Shown: positions 28,685-37,811, numbered from the stretch's first letter. The stretch is 43,021 nt of DNA from Rhodospirillales bacterium (GCA_016872535.1 VGZQ01000018.1:1-43021), one strand, 5' to 3'. Made by a program: numbers and translations. The notes: generated by a model from the letters alone, not told the origin.

Positions 28685-28806
28685 GGAAGCCATCTTATGG
28701 TGCTCGCCGGACCGTCGCGCAACCGAGGAGGCCATGACGGGCCCGGTCGGGGGTGTTAAAGTGCGCGGCTGCCACGGTTTGCGTCGGAATCAGGAGAATG
28801 CCGTTC

Positions 28807-30198
28807 ATGACCGATAAGAGTTTCGATTTTTCCGCGACCCACAAGAAATGGATGGAGCGCGATTCGGCTGTCGTGCTCGGCTGGCGCTACCACCCCAAGG
28901 TCATCTTCCGCTCGGGGCGCGGCACCGTCATCACCGACGTGGATGGCAAGGACTATTACGACCTCAACTCCGGGATGATGTCGCTGCCGCTCGGCCATTC
29001 GCACCCCGAGGTGACCGAGGTCATCCGCGACGTGGCCGGGAAAATGGTCCACCAGTCGTCGTGGTACACGAATCCGTGGGCGATCGAACTCGCCGAATTG
29101 ATCGGCAGCACCCTTCCACCCGGCCTCAAGCTGGTCAATTTCGCGGTCACCGGCTCGGAGGCGAACGAGATCGGCATGCGCATGGCGATCGCCAAGACCG
29201 GAAAGTTCGACATTGTTTCCGTCATTCGCGGCTTGCACGGCGGTTCGCTCGCGGTCGAGGCGATGACCACCGTCGGCGGCGGCCGGCGCAAGGGCTTGGG
29301 GCCGCTGATCATGCCAGCGCGCGCCAACGCGATCCTGCCGCCGTTCTGCTACCGCTGTTCGGTCAACCTCACCTATCCATCCTGCGACGTGAAGTGCCTC
29401 AAGACCAGCGAAGAGTTGATGGAGCATCTCACCACCAAGGAAGTCGCCGGCGTGATCGCCGAGCCGATCCTGGTACCCGGCGGCATGATCGTGCCGCCCA
29501 AGGAATGGCTGCCGCGCCTGAAGGAGTTGACCCGGCGCTGGGGCGCGCTCCTGATCCTCGACGAGATGCAGCTCGCGCCCGCGCGCACCGGCAAGTTCTG
29601 GGCGTTCGAGCATACCGGAACCGTTCCCGACGTGGTGACCTTCGGCAAGGGCATGTCGGCCGGATTCGCGGTGTGCGGCGCGGTCACCACCAAGGAAATC
29701 GCCGACGAGGTCAGCGGCAAGCTGGGTTTGCCGTGGTCGGGAACTTACCCGGGCGATCCGCTCGCGTGCGCGGCGGCGAAGAAAACCATCGAGATCGTGC
29801 TCCGCGACAAGCTGGCCGAACGGTCGGCGAAACTGGGCGCGATTCTGCGCACAAAACTCGAAGGCCTGCGCGATCGCTACGAATGCATCGGCGACGTGCG
29901 CGGCGAAGGCCTTTACCAGATGCTCGACATCGTCATCGACAAGAAGAGCCGCGCGCCCGACCCGGCGATGGGCGAGCGGATCCGCTATAACCTCCTGCTC
30001 GAAGGCGTGGCCGCGATCTGCGTCAAGAACTTCATGCGCGTTTCGCCGCCCCTGATCATCACCGAAGCCGAGATCGACGACATCGTGGGACGTCTCGACG
30101 TGGCGGTCCGGCGTTCGCTCGAAGGCCATCCCAAGGACGTGGACTTTTCGTCTTCCAGTTCCTTGGCCGAGACCCGAGGGCGCCGGGCGGCGGAATAA
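28807..30198 (+). CDS. Class III PLP-dependent enzyme, dialkylglycine decarboxylase/aminotransferase-like
   Basis: This 463-residue cytoplasmic pyridoxal-phosphate enzyme has fold-type I class III motifs: phosphate-binding FAVTGSEANE, the cofactor Asp in LLILDEMQLAPARTG, and the Schiff-base Lys in VTFGKGMSAGFA. Segments DLNSGMMSLPLGHSHPEV, IAEPILVPGGMIVP and YECIGDVRGEGL closely recall 2,2-dialkylglycine decarboxylase, as I remember that sequence. An omega-aminotransferase is equally possible. It has the Cys-rich insert CYRCSVNLTYPSCDVKC seen in several class III members. The ATG at 28807 is 10 nt after AGGAG; another ATG nine bp earlier is too close to it. It precedes the glutamate/aspartate transporter, separated by a terminator. 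Confidence 0.88.
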   Translation: MTDKSFDFSATHKKWMERDSAVVLGWRYHPKVIFRSGRGTVITDVDGKDYYDLNSGMMSLPLGHSHPEVTEVIRDVAGKMVHQSSWYTNPWAIELAELIGSTLPPGLKLVNFAVTGSEANEIGMRMAIAKTGKFDIVSVIRGLHGGSLAVEAMTTVGGGRRKGLGPLIMPARANAILPPFCYRCSVNLTYPSCDVKCLKTSEELMEHLTTKEVAGVIAEPILVPGGMIVPPKEWLPRLKELTRRWGALLILDEMQLAPARTGKFWAFEHTGTVPDVVTFGKGMSAGFAVCGAVTTKEIADEVSGKLGLPWSGTYPGDPLACAAAKKTIEIVLRDKLAERSAKLGAILRTKLEGLRDRYECIGDVRGEGLYQMLDIVIDKKSRAPDPAMGERIRYNLLLEGVAAICVKNFMRVSPPLIITEAEIDDIVGRLDVAVRRSLEGHPKDVDFSSSSSLAETRGRRAAE

Positions 30199-30241
30199 GC
30201 GCCTTTGGGCCCGTGGGGGCCCTGTCGGCGCGGGGTTTTTT
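30199..30241 (+). terminator. Rho-independent terminator after the PLP enzyme gene
   Basis: The outer stem GCGCC (30199-30203) pairs with GGCGC (30227-30231). The inner stem GGGCCC (30207-30212) pairs with GGGCCC (30217-30222) around GTGG. Four G then TTTTTT (30236-30241) follow. It begins directly after the stop codon. The small internal loop and the G spacer make it imperfect but convincing. Confidence 0.65.
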
Positions 30242-30322
30242 CGGTTGCCTCCGCGCGAAAAAGAGCTACCCTGTCACTTGGAATTATTGAGTAAAGCGTT
30301 AACAAACCAGGGAGAAATCCAA

Positions 30323-31204
30323 ATGACCCGTATTTTCCGTACCGCCCTTGCCGCCGCGGCGGTCGTTCTCGCCGGCGCCCTGCCCGCCTTGGCGCAGGAG
30401 TCGCCGACGTTGAAGAAAATCAAGGCCGCCGGCGAAATCGCGGTCGGGCATCGCGAGGCCTCGGTACCGTTCGCCTTCATGAACAAGGAAGGCAAGCCCG
30501 AAGGCTATTCGATCGATATCTGCATGAAGATCGTCGACGAAGTGAAGAAAGAGCTCAACATGCCGGGCCTGAAGGTCAAGTTCGTGCCGATCAACGCCCA
30601 GACCCGCATTCCGCTCATTGCCAACGGTACCATCGACATCGAATGCGGCTCGACCACCAGCAACCTGACACGCGCCAAGCAGGTCGACTTCCTGCCGGTT
30701 ACCTTCATCACCGGCTCCAAGCTTCTGGTGAAGAAAGGCTCGGGCATCAAGAGCCTCAACGATATGAACGGCAAGCGCATCTCGTACTCCAGCGGCACCA
30801 CCAACGAGAAGGCCTTCCTGGCCGAAGCCGAAAAGCGCAAGCTGAAGGTCGAGTCCGTGCCGGTGAAGGACCATCCCCAGGCGATGCTGAACCTCGAAAG
30901 CGGTCGCGTCGACGCCTACGTTTCCGACGACGTGCTGCTTTACGGCATGGTTAGCACTTCCAAGGATCCGAGCCAGTGGGAAGTGGTCGGCGAGTTCTTC
31001 TCCTACGATCCCTACAGCCTGATGATCCCGCGCAACGATTCCGAGTACCGCCTGCTCGCGACCCGCGTGGTCGCCGATCTGATGCGCTCGGGCGAGATGG
31101 AAAAAATCTACAACAAGTGGTTTAATCCCGGCCCGACCAACATCAAGATGCCCTTGAGCGCGGATCTCAAGAAGGCATTCGAGATCCAGGCCCTGCCGTA
31201 CTAA
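30323..31204 (+). CDS. gltI: Glutamate/aspartate ABC transporter substrate-binding protein (GltI-like)
   Basis: This periplasmic receptor for acidic amino acids has 293 residues. The ATG at 30323 follows GGGAG. The first 24 residues are a signal peptide (MTRIFRTALAAAAVVLAGALP, cut after ALA). The mature protein has the GltI pattern: KIKAAGEIAVGHREASVPFAF, GYSIDICMKIVDEVKKEL, PINAQTRIPLIANGTIDIECGSTTSN, SGTTNEKAF, ending MEKIYNKWFNPGPTNIKMPLS. Glutamate or aspartate is the likely ligand by family; related proteins also bind glutamine. It leads the operon gltI-gltJ-gltK-gltL-racemase. Confidence 0.93.
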   Translation: MTRIFRTALAAAAVVLAGALPALAQESPTLKKIKAAGEIAVGHREASVPFAFMNKEGKPEGYSIDICMKIVDEVKKELNMPGLKVKFVPINAQTRIPLIANGTIDIECGSTTSNLTRAKQVDFLPVTFITGSKLLVKKGSGIKSLNDMNGKRISYSSGTTNEKAFLAEAEKRKLKVESVPVKDHPQAMLNLESGRVDAYVSDDVLLYGMVSTSKDPSQWEVVGEFFSYDPYSLMIPRNDSEYRLLATRVVADLMRSGEMEKIYNKWFNPGPTNIKMPLSADLKKAFEIQALPY

Positions 31205-31219
31205 TCCGTCCTGCCGATG

Positions 31220-31249
31220 TCCGCCCGCTTCCCCCCGGAGGCGGGCGGA
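31220..31249 (+). terminator. Stem-loop between gltI and gltJ
   Basis: TCCGCCCGC (31220-31228) pairs perfectly with GCGGGCGGA (31241-31249) across a 12-nt loop. No T-run follows. It lies in the 83-bp gap after the binding-protein gene, where such hairpins typically protect the upstream mRNA or cause partial termination so that the receptor is made in excess. Confidence 0.6.
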
Positions 31250-31287
31250 TGGCTTTCCAGCGGGAAGCCTGAGAGAGGGATCAGGCG

Positions 31288-32010
31288 ATGAACTACAGGT
31301 GGGATTGGGGCGTCCTGCTGCGGGAGCCCTATTTCGATTGGATTTGGCAAGGGTTCGGCTGGACCTGCGCGGTCGCGATCTTGGCCTGGGTCATCGCCCT
31401 CGTCCTCGGTTCGGTGATCGGGGTGATGCGGACGATGCCACACCCCCTTCCTCGCGCGATCGGCGCCGCCTACGTCGAGCTGTTCCGCAACATCCCCCTG
31501 CTGGTGCAGCTGTTCCTCTGGTATTTCGTGGTGCCGGAGTTGCTGCCGCGCGACGCCGGCATGTTTCTGAAGCGCGGCATGCCGATGCCGGAGTTCTGGA
31601 CGGCGGTCGTATGCCTCGGCTTCTACACCGGGGCGCGGGTGGCCGAGCAGGTGCGTTCGGGGATCGGCGCGATCCGCGCCGGCCAGCGCCAGGCGGCGCT
31701 CGCCATCGGCCTGACTCAGGTGCAGGTCTACCGCCACATCCTGATCCCGGTCGCCTACCGCATCATCATACCGCCGCTGACCAACGATTTTCTCGGCGTG
31801 TTCAAGAATTCCTCGCTGGCGCTCACCATCGGCGTGATTGAGTTGACCGCCCGCAGCCGCCAGATCGAGGAATACACCTTCCAGGGTTTCGAGGCGTTCA
31901 CCGCCGCGACCGTGCTCTATAGCGCCGTCACCGTCATCGTGCTGACCCTGATGCACGTCACCGAAAAGCGTACCCGGATTCCGGGCATGATCGCGCTGGA
32001 GGCGAAATAG
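31288..32010 (+). CDS. gltJ: Glutamate/aspartate ABC transporter permease GltJ
   Basis: This is an inner-membrane permease of the polar amino acid (HisM) family, 240 residues. It begins MNYRWDWGVLLREPYFDWIWQGFGWT, very like E. coli GltJ. It has ELFRNIPLLVQLFLWYFVVPEL, the coupling loop RAGQRQAALAIGLTQVQVYRHILIPVAYRIIIPPLTNDFLGVFKNSSL, and several membrane helices. It pairs with GltK, whose ATG lies 1 bp after its stop. The ATG follows GAGAGAGGGAT, a fair ribosome site. Confidence 0.94.
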   Translation: MNYRWDWGVLLREPYFDWIWQGFGWTCAVAILAWVIALVLGSVIGVMRTMPHPLPRAIGAAYVELFRNIPLLVQLFLWYFVVPELLPRDAGMFLKRGMPMPEFWTAVVCLGFYTGARVAEQVRSGIGAIRAGQRQAALAIGLTQVQVYRHILIPVAYRIIIPPLTNDFLGVFKNSSLALTIGVIELTARSRQIEEYTFQGFEAFTAATVLYSAVTVIVLTLMHVTEKRTRIPGMIALEAK

Positions 32011-32011
32011 C

Positions 32012-32671
32012 ATGTTCGGCGGGTTCGATTTTGCCGTGGTCGAACGCGCTCTGCCGCTGCTGTGGCAAGGAATGCTGTTCACCCTGCAGTTGACCGGGCT
32101 CGCGATCTGCGGCGGCGTCCTGTTCGGAACCTTGCTCGCGCTGATGCGGCTGTCGCCGATCGCGCCGCTGTCGTGGTTCGCCGCGTCCTATGTCAACTTT
32201 TTCCGCTCGCTGCCGCTGATTCTGGTGATTTTCTGGTTCTACTTCCTGGTGCCGAAGCTGCTGGGGCGGCCGATCGGCGGTTTTCATTCGGTGCTGATCG
32301 CCTTCATCATGTTCGAGGCGGCGTATTACTGCGAAATCATCCGCGCCGGCATCCAAAGCGTGACACGCAACCAGGTTTACGCCGGTTACGCGCTCGGCCT
32401 CACCTACGGCCAGACCATGCGTCTCATCATCCTGCCGCAGGCGTTCCGCAACATGTTGCCGGTGCTGCTGACCCAATCGATCATCATGTTTCAGGACACC
32501 TCGCTGGTCTATGTGGTCGGGCTCAAGGACTTTCTCACTACCGCCGACTTGATCGCCAACCGCGATAACCGCCCGGTCGAATTGTTCCTCTTCGCTGCCG
32601 CGGTTTACCTGGTGATCTGCCTGACCGGATCGATCATTGCCCGCCGTCTGCAACGGAAGTACGCCATATGA
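32012..32671 (+). CDS. gltK: Glutamate/aspartate ABC transporter permease GltK
   Basis: This is the second membrane subunit, 219 residues, the usual size. It begins [35 protein letters not shown]. It has [48 protein letters not shown], and the coupling loop [35 protein letters not shown]. Its end overlaps the start of gltL by 4 bp (ATGA), so the subunits are translated together. Confidence 0.94.
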   Translation: MFGGFDFAVVERALPLLWQGMLFTLQLTGLAICGGVLFGTLLALMRLSPIAPLSWFAASYVNFFRSLPLILVIFWFYFLVPKLLGRPIGGFHSVLIAFIMFEAAYYCEIIRAGIQSVTRNQVYAGYALGLTYGQTMRLIILPQAFRNMLPVLLTQSIIMFQDTSLVYVVGLKDFLTTADLIANRDNRPVELFLFAAAVYLVICLTGSIIARRLQRKYAI

Positions 32672-33396
32672 TCGAAATGAAGAATGTCGACAAGTGGTTC
32701 GGCGAGTTTCACGTGCTGAAAAATTGCACCACGTCGGTCGCCAAGGGCGACGTGGTGGTGGTGTGCGGTCCCTCGGGTTCGGGCAAAAGCACGTTGATCA
32801 AGTGCGTCAACGGCCTCGAGCCTTTCCAGAAAGGCACCATCACGGTCAACGGCGTGTCGGTCGGCGACCCCGCGACCAACTTGAGCAAGCTGCGCGCGCA
32901 CATCGGCATGGTGTTCCAGAACTTCGAGCTGTTTCCCCACATGACCGTGATCCGCAACATCATGCTCGGCCAGGTCAAGGTGCTGGGGCGGGCCGAGGCC
33001 GAAGCCGAGGAACGCGGCATGAAGCTGCTCACCCGCGTCGGGCTCGCCGACCAGGCGGCCAAGTATCCGGCGCAGTTGTCGGGCGGCCAACAGCAGCGCG
33101 TCGCCATCGCCCGCGCCTTGGCGATGGATCCGATCGCCATGCTGTTCGACGAGCCGACCTCGGCGCTCGATCCCGAAATGATCAACGAAGTTCTCGACGT
33201 CATGGTCTCGCTCGCCGAGGAAGGCATGACCATGATGGTGGTGACTCACGAAATGGGTTTCGCCAAGAAGGTCGCCGATCGCGTCATCTTCATGGACGAA
33301 GGCAGCATCGTCGAGGACACCACCACCGAAGACTTCTTCGGCACGCCGCGCAGCGAGCGCGCGCAGCTGTTCCTCTCGAAAATTTTGTCCCATTGA
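32668..33396 (+). CDS. gltL: Glutamate/aspartate ABC transporter ATPase GltL
   Basis: This is the cytoplasmic ATPase of the GltIJKL importer, 242 residues, near the E. coli length of 241. Motifs: [19 protein letters not shown], Walker [11 protein letters not shown]-loop [14 protein letters not shown], signature [15 protein letters not shown], Walker [16 protein letters not shown], and the H-loop [17 protein letters not shown]. Its stop overlaps a TTG start of the racemase gene (TTGA). Confidence 0.96.
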   Translation: MIEMKNVDKWFGEFHVLKNCTTSVAKGDVVVVCGPSGSGKSTLIKCVNGLEPFQKGTITVNGVSVGDPATNLSKLRAHIGMVFQNFELFPHMTVIRNIMLGQVKVLGRAEAEAEERGMKLLTRVGLADQAAKYPAQLSGGQQQRVAIARALAMDPIAMLFDEPTSALDPEMINEVLDVMVSLAEEGMTMMVVTHEMGFAKKVADRVIFMDEGSIVEDTTTEDFFGTPRSERAQLFLSKILSH

Positions 33397-34160
33397 GCGA
33401 CTCGTTCAAGGATCGCCCCGATCTGGTCGGCGTGCTGGGCGGCATGGGCCCGCTCGCCACCGCCGATTTCTTCGTCAAGCTGATCGCCGCGACCCCGGGC
33501 GAACGCGACGAGGACCACGTACCGACCGTCGTCTGTTCCTGCCCGCAACTGCCGTCGCGGGTCGCGCCGATCCTGAATCCGGGCGCCCGTTCGCCACTGC
33601 CGGAATTGAAGGAACGGCTCGAGTTTCTCCTTGGTGCCGGCGCCCGCCTGATTGTCATGCCGTGCAACACCGCGCATCACTGGTATGAAGAGTTGGCGGC
33701 GGCGGCAAAACCCATCCCTTTCCTGCATATCGCCGATGCGGCGATCGACGATATCGTCCAGTGTGGGATCGGTGGCGCGGTCGGTCTCTTGGCGACCGAA
33801 GGAACGCTCAAGTCGGGATTCTACCAGCAACGCCTGGCGGCGCGGGGATTCAAAAGCGTTCTGCCGGACGACGGGATCAACCGCATGCTGGTGCTGCCCG
33901 GCATCGCCCATGTGAAAGCAAATCGGCTGGCCGAAGCCGCTGCCCTCTTCCGCCAAGCCGTCGAACGTCTTGAACGCGCCGGCGCCGCGACCGTGATCCT
34001 TGGCTGCACCGAGATCCCAGCCGCTTTTCCGGCCGGCGATCCGTGGTTGAAGGCGCGCGCGATCGATGCCAACGAAGCGCTCGCCCACGCCACGCTTGCC
34101 TGGGCGCTTGCCGCGCGCGGGTCGGCTCAAACGTCGAAATCGAGGCCGATGGCGCGGTAG
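33393..34160 (+). CDS. Aspartate/glutamate racemase family protein
   Basis: This cofactor-independent racemase inverts acidic amino acids using two cysteines as acid and base. The TTG at 33393 overlaps the gltL stop and gives (M)[26 protein letters not shown], exactly where the family begins, so this start is preferred and the protein has 255 residues. The two catalytic cysteines are Cys91 ([11 protein letters not shown]) and Cys205 ([12 protein letters not shown]), both present. Aspartate racemases and hydantoin or maleate relatives share the fold. Coupling to a glutamate/aspartate importer argues for an amino acid racemase. Its last 34 bp overlap the convergent era gene. Confidence 0.9.
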   Translation: MSDSFKDRPDLVGVLGGMGPLATADFFVKLIAATPGERDEDHVPTVVCSCPQLPSRVAPILNPGARSPLPELKERLEFLLGAGARLIVMPCNTAHHWYEELAAAAKPIPFLHIADAAIDDIVQCGIGGAVGLLATEGTLKSGFYQQRLAARGFKSVLPDDGINRMLVLPGIAHVKANRLAEAAALFRQAVERLERAGAATVILGCTEIPAAFPAGDPWLKARAIDANEALAHATLAWALAARGSAQTSKSRPMAR

Positions 34161-35038
34161 CGCTCCGGGTCTTCCTCCCACTTCTCGCGCACCTTGACGA
34201 ACAGGAACAGGTGCACGCGGCGTTCGAGGATGCGTTCCAGTTCGGCGCGCGCCGCCTGGCCGATCGACTTGATGCGGGCGCCGCCCTTGCCGAGCACGAT
34301 GGCGCGCTGGCCGTCGCGCTCGACGTAGATGGTCTGTTCGATGCGCACGCCGCCGTCGTTCATATCCCGCCACTGATCGGTTTCGACCGTCGCGCGGTAG
34401 GGCACTTCCTGGTGCAGTTGCAGATAAAGCTGTTCGCGCACGACTTCGGCCGCGAGCATGCGCTCGGGCATGTCCGACACTTGGTCTTCGGGAAACAACC
34501 AGGGTCCTTCCGGCACGCGCTTGGCGAACGCCGCAAGCAAATCGTCGATTCCGTCGCCGGTTTGGGCTGAAACCATAAACACATCGGAAAAAACGCCGCT
34601 CCGGTGCAAGCGGTCGGCGAGCGCGAGCAGCTTCGGTTTGTCCGCGATGTCGATCTTATTGAGCACCAGGATGACGTTCTTCCGGCCCGTCTCCGCGAGT
34701 TTCTCGACGATGGCGCGGGTGTCATCGTCCTTGTCCGGGTCGTGCGCGGAGTCAACGACCAATGCCAAAACATCCGCCTCTTCCGCTCCGCCCCAAGCAG
34801 CCGCGATCATGGCGCGATCGAGCCTCCGGCGCGGCCGGAACAGACCGGGCGTGTCGACGAAGGCGATCTGCGCGTCGCCGATGGTGCGGATGCCGAGAAC
34901 GCGGGATCGCGTCGTCTGCACTTTGGGCGAGACGATGCTGACCTTGGTGCCGGTCAGCCGATTGACCAGGGTCGACTTGCCGACGTTGGGCGCGCCGAGG
35001 ATGGCGACGAAGCCGGCCCGTCGGTTCGGCGCGCTCAT
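34127..35038 (-). CDS. era: GTPase Era
   Basis: Era is an essential GTPase that binds the 3' end of 16S rRNA and assists 30S maturation. The 303-residue protein begins MSAPNRRAGFVAILGAPNVGKSTLVNRLTG (G1 at 15-23). It has switch-region TTRSRVLGI, DTPGLF (G3) and NKID (G4). The C-terminal KH domain includes ERDGQRAIVLGKGGARIKSIGQAARAELERIL. The frame stays open upstream in rnc, but the ATG at 35038, overlapping the rnc stop (ATGA), is the standard start. It ends the core operon, overlapping the convergent racemase. Confidence 0.97.
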   Translation of the reverse strand: MSAPNRRAGFVAILGAPNVGKSTLVNRLTGTKVSIVSPKVQTTRSRVLGIRTIGDAQIAFVDTPGLFRPRRRLDRAMIAAAWGGAEEADVLALVVDSAHDPDKDDDTRAIVEKLAETGRKNVILVLNKIDIADKPKLLALADRLHRSGVFSDVFMVSAQTGDGIDDLLAAFAKRVPEGPWLFPEDQVSDMPERMLAAEVVREQLYLQLHQEVPYRATVETDQWRDMNDGGVRIEQTIYVERDGQRAIVLGKGGARIKSIGQAARAELERILERRVHLFLFVKVREKWEEDPERYRAIGLDFDV

Positions 35039-35769
35039 GAACGGCCGCGCGCGCCGGACTCCAGGCGCGCCAGCAATTTCGCGGCGGCATCCTGTTCCGC
35101 GGCTCGTTTCGACGGTCCTTCGCCGCGCGCGGGCGCGTGGCCCTTGATGGCGGCCTGGATCTCGAATTGCGGCGCGTGCGCGGGGCCGCTGCGGCCGACC
35201 TCGCGATAGCCGGGCAGCGGCAAGCCGCGGCCTTGTGCCCACTCCTGAAGCGCGGACTTGGCGTCCTTGGGCGGCGGCAGAGCGTCGTCGAGCCGGCCTT
35301 GCCAGTGCGGCGCAACGAAGCATTCGGCTGCCTTCAAGCCGCCGTCGAGAAAAATCGCCGCGATCAGGGCCTCGCAGGCATCGGCGAGCATTCCGGCGCG
35401 GCCGCGCCGCAACGCCTCGGGCGCCTCGCGGGCGAGTTTTAGGTCGCGCTCCAGATCGAGGGATTCGGCGACCTCGGTCAGGGTTTCGCGTCGTACCGCG
35501 GCGACGAAGCGGCGCGCGAGCGCGGCCTCGGTCTCGTTGGGAAAACGTCGGTACAACATGTCGGCGACGATCAGGCCGAGCACCCGGTCGCCGAGGAACT
35601 CCAGGCGTTCATTGGAGTCGATTCCGCCCGCGACCGCAGCGTGGGTGAGCGCGAGCCGCAACAAGCCGGGATCGTGAAAGCGGTATCCGATCCGGCCTTC
35701 GAGGGTATCGGGCGCCGATCGCGACGGAGCCTTGCGTTTGGAGGTCCGCCGGGTTTTTCCGCGCGCCAT
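35035..35769 (-). CDS. rnc: Ribonuclease III
   Basis: This endonuclease cuts double-stranded RNA and processes pre-rRNA; it has 244 residues. After a basic N-terminal tail (ARGKTRRTSKRKAPSRS) comes the catalytic domain with ERLEFLGDRVLGLIVADML and the second acidic motif LADACEALIAAIFLDGG. The C-terminal dsRNA-binding domain includes ALQEWAQGRGLPLPGY and GEGPSKRAAEQDAAAKLLARL. Its order before era, with an ATGA overlap, is the usual alphaproteobacterial arrangement. Confidence 0.97.
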   Translation of the reverse strand: MARGKTRRTSKRKAPSRSAPDTLEGRIGYRFHDPGLLRLALTHAAVAGGIDSNERLEFLGDRVLGLIVADMLYRRFPNETEAALARRFVAAVRRETLTEVAESLDLERDLKLAREAPEALRRGRAGMLADACEALIAAIFLDGGLKAAECFVAPHWQGRLDDALPPPKDAKSALQEWAQGRGLPLPGYREVGRSGPAHAPQFEIQAAIKGHAPARGEGPSKRAAEQDAAAKLLARLESGARGRS

Positions 35770-35785
35770 GCCTACTCGATAGCCG

Positions 35786-36556
35786 TTAGCGGATGGCGGT
35801 GAACATGCGCGCGCCGCGCAGCGACGAAAACCACTCCCATACCTTCCATGCCGAACCGTCTACGGAAAAGAAGATGGCTTCGGCGCGACCGACCAGATTT
35901 TCCACCGGAATCATGCCGACCTCGTCGAGAAAGCGGCTGTCGCGGGAGCGATCGCGGTTGTCGCCCATGGCGAAGTAATGGCCGGGCGGCACGTTGAAGA
36001 CGGGCGTGGTGTCTTGGAACGCGGTCTCCGACTGCTCGATCACGTAGTAGGAACGTCCGCTCGGCAGGGTTTCGCGGTAGCGGACGGCGCGGCGGACGAC
36101 CCCGCTCTCGGTATAAACGGCGTCGTCGACTCGCTGGCGTGGCACCGCTTCGCCGTTGACGTAGAGAACGCTGCCACGCAGCTGGATCGTATCGCCGGGA
36201 AGACCGACGATGCGCTTGATGTAGTCGGTGCGGTTGTCGGTGGGCAGTTTGAACACGGCTACGTCGCCGCGTTCGGGGGCCTTGAACCACGCGCGGTCTG
36301 TGCCCGGAATCAGCGCCAGGCTGAACGGCAACGAATGACGGCTGTAGCCGTAGGAATACTTGGAGACGAACAGGTAGTCCCCGACCAGCAGCGTCGGGAT
36401 CATCGAGCCCGAGGGTATGTTGAACGGCTCGAAGAAGAACGTCCGGATGAACAACGCGATGGCGACCGCATAGGCGACGGTCTTGACGGTTTCGGCGAAA
36501 CCGCCGGAAGTCTTGGGCCGGGTCATCGCGGGAGCTTTGAACAGAGGGCCAAACAT
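35786..36556 (-). CDS. lepB: Signal peptidase I
   Basis: This membrane protease removes signal peptides from Sec- and Tat-exported proteins. It has 256 residues from the ATG at 36556; an alternative ATG at 36526 (MTRPKTSGG) is about as likely, since neither has a good ribosome site. One membrane segment (VKTVAYAVAIALFIRTFFF) precedes the catalytic Ser51 in NIPSGSMIPTLLVGD. The general base is Lys114 in DYIKRIVGLPGD. Box E reads YFAMGDNRDRSRDSR. It lies between acpS and rnc in the core operon. Confidence 0.96.
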   Translation of the reverse strand: MFGPLFKAPAMTRPKTSGGFAETVKTVAYAVAIALFIRTFFFEPFNIPSGSMIPTLLVGDYLFVSKYSYGYSRHSLPFSLALIPGTDRAWFKAPERGDVAVFKLPTDNRTDYIKRIVGLPGDTIQLRGSVLYVNGEAVPRQRVDDAVYTESGVVRRAVRYRETLPSGRSYYVIEQSETAFQDTTPVFNVPPGHYFAMGDNRDRSRDSRFLDEVGMIPVENLVGRAEAIFFSVDGSAWKVWEWFSSLRGARMFTAIR

Positions 36557-36627
36557 ACGATTAAGGACGACGGTCGGAACGGGCGCGCCCGATCAAGCCA
36601 GCGTCCATCTGCTCTGTCAAGAACGCT

Positions 36628-37029
36628 TCACCCGTCGGAGGCGGCGGAAATGACGACCATGGCGTGCGCCATCGGGTATTCGTCGGTCAACGACACGTCG
36701 ATGCGCGGATTGCCGTTCGCCGGCGCGAGGGCGCCGAGCCGATTGCGGGCACCGCCTTGGAGCCGGATCATCGGTTGGCCGGAGGGAAGACTGTACACCT
36801 GAATATCCCGCCAAAAAACGCCCTGACGGAAACCGGTGCCGAGCGCCTTGGCGCACGCTTCCTTGGCCGCGTAGAACATGGCGTAGCGCGCGGCCGGGTT
36901 GGCGCGCTTGTCGGCGCTGGCGCGTTCCTCGGCGGTGAAGCAGCGCGCCGTGAAACGGTCGCCGAACCGCGTCAACGCCTGTTCGATTCGCCGGATATCG
37001 CAGAGATCCGTGCCGACGCCGAGAATCAT
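36628..37029 (-). CDS. acpS: Holo-[acyl-carrier-protein] synthase
   Basis: AcpS transfers 4'-phosphopantetheine from CoA to acyl carrier protein, activating fatty acid synthesis. From the ATG at 37029 it has 133 residues: [19 protein letters not shown] (metal-binding Asp8), [36 protein letters not shown] (Glu57). The ATG overlaps the pdxJ stop (ATGA). The frame is open far upstream but only as a shadow of pdxJ and rel. The pdxJ-acpS pair is common in proteobacteria. Confidence 0.96.
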   Translation of the reverse strand: MILGVGTDLCDIRRIEQALTRFGDRFTARCFTAEERASADKRANPAARYAMFYAAKEACAKALGTGFRQGVFWRDIQVYSLPSGQPMIRLQGGARNRLGALAPANGNPRIDVSLTDEYPMAHAMVVISAASDG

Positions 37030-37805
37030 CGACGCCCGCCCTTGCGCGTTTTCGGCCCACGGGGCCGGTCGATTCGGGCCCTGTTCATCAGCGCGCGCAT
37101 GCGTCGGATTGCGCGACCGAGCCCGGTGAACACCGCCTCCCCCACCAGAAAATGGCCAATGTTCAATTCGACGACGGTCGGAATCGCGGCGATCGGGCCG
37201 ACGGTGGCGAAGTCGAGGCCGTGGCCGGCATGGCATTCGAGCCCGATGGCCTCGGCGTGGCGGGCGGCGCGCACGATGCGTTCGAGTTCGCGCGCGCGGG
37301 CGCGGCCTTGCGCTTCGCAATAGGCGCCGGTGTGCAACTCGACCACCGGTGCGCCGACCGCCTTGGCCGCGTCCAACTGGCGCCGATCGGGTTCGATGAA
37401 CAGTGACACGCGGATGCCGGCCCGCGTCAGCGCGTGGACGAACGGCATCAAGCGTTCGCGGTTTCCGACCACGTCGAGGCCGCCTTCGGTGGTGCGCTCC
37501 TGGCGACGTTCGGGCACGATACAGGCGGCGTGCGGGCGGATCTTGAGCGCGATCCTGCGCATTTCCGGCGTCGCCGCCATTTCGAAATTGAGCGGCTTCT
37601 TCCGCTTCGCCAGCATCCGCGCCAGGCGGGTGATATCGCCGTCGACGATGTGGCGGCGGTCTTCGCGCAAGTGGGCGGTGATGCCGTCGGCGCCCGCGGC
37701 AAGCGCCAGTTCGGCCGCGCGTACCGGATCGGGATGCGCATGGCCGCGCGCGTTGCGCAAGGTGGCGACGTGGTCGATGTTCACGCCGAGGCGAAGCCGT
37801 CGCAT
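37026..37805 (-). CDS. pdxJ: Pyridoxine 5'-phosphate synthase
   Basis: PdxJ condenses 3-amino-1-hydroxyacetone phosphate with deoxyxylulose 5-phosphate to make pyridoxine 5'-phosphate, the last ring-forming step of vitamin B6 synthesis. The 259-residue protein begins [21 protein letters not shown], the family signature. It has [40 protein letters not shown] and [11 protein letters not shown], the expected active-site loops. It lies 6 bp after rel and overlaps acpS. The window's own PLP-dependent enzyme at 28.8 kb depends on this cofactor. Confidence 0.97.
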   Translation of the reverse strand: MRRLRLGVNIDHVATLRNARGHAHPDPVRAAELALAAGADGITAHLREDRRHIVDGDITRLARMLAKRKKPLNFEMAATPEMRRIALKIRPHAACIVPERRQERTTEGGLDVVGNRERLMPFVHALTRAGIRVSLFIEPDRRQLDAAKAVGAPVVELHTGAYCEAQGRARARELERIVRAARHAEAIGLECHAGHGLDFATVGPIAAIPTVVELNIGHFLVGEAVFTGLGRAIRRMRALMNRARIDRPRGPKTRKGGRR

Positions 37806-37811
37806 GTCCGC

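Noticed and set aside
35590-35625. RNase III signature with Arg (FLGDRVL) instead of the textbook Ser
   Set aside because: Arg at this position is common in RNase III of many bacteria; the catalytic acidic residues are intact.
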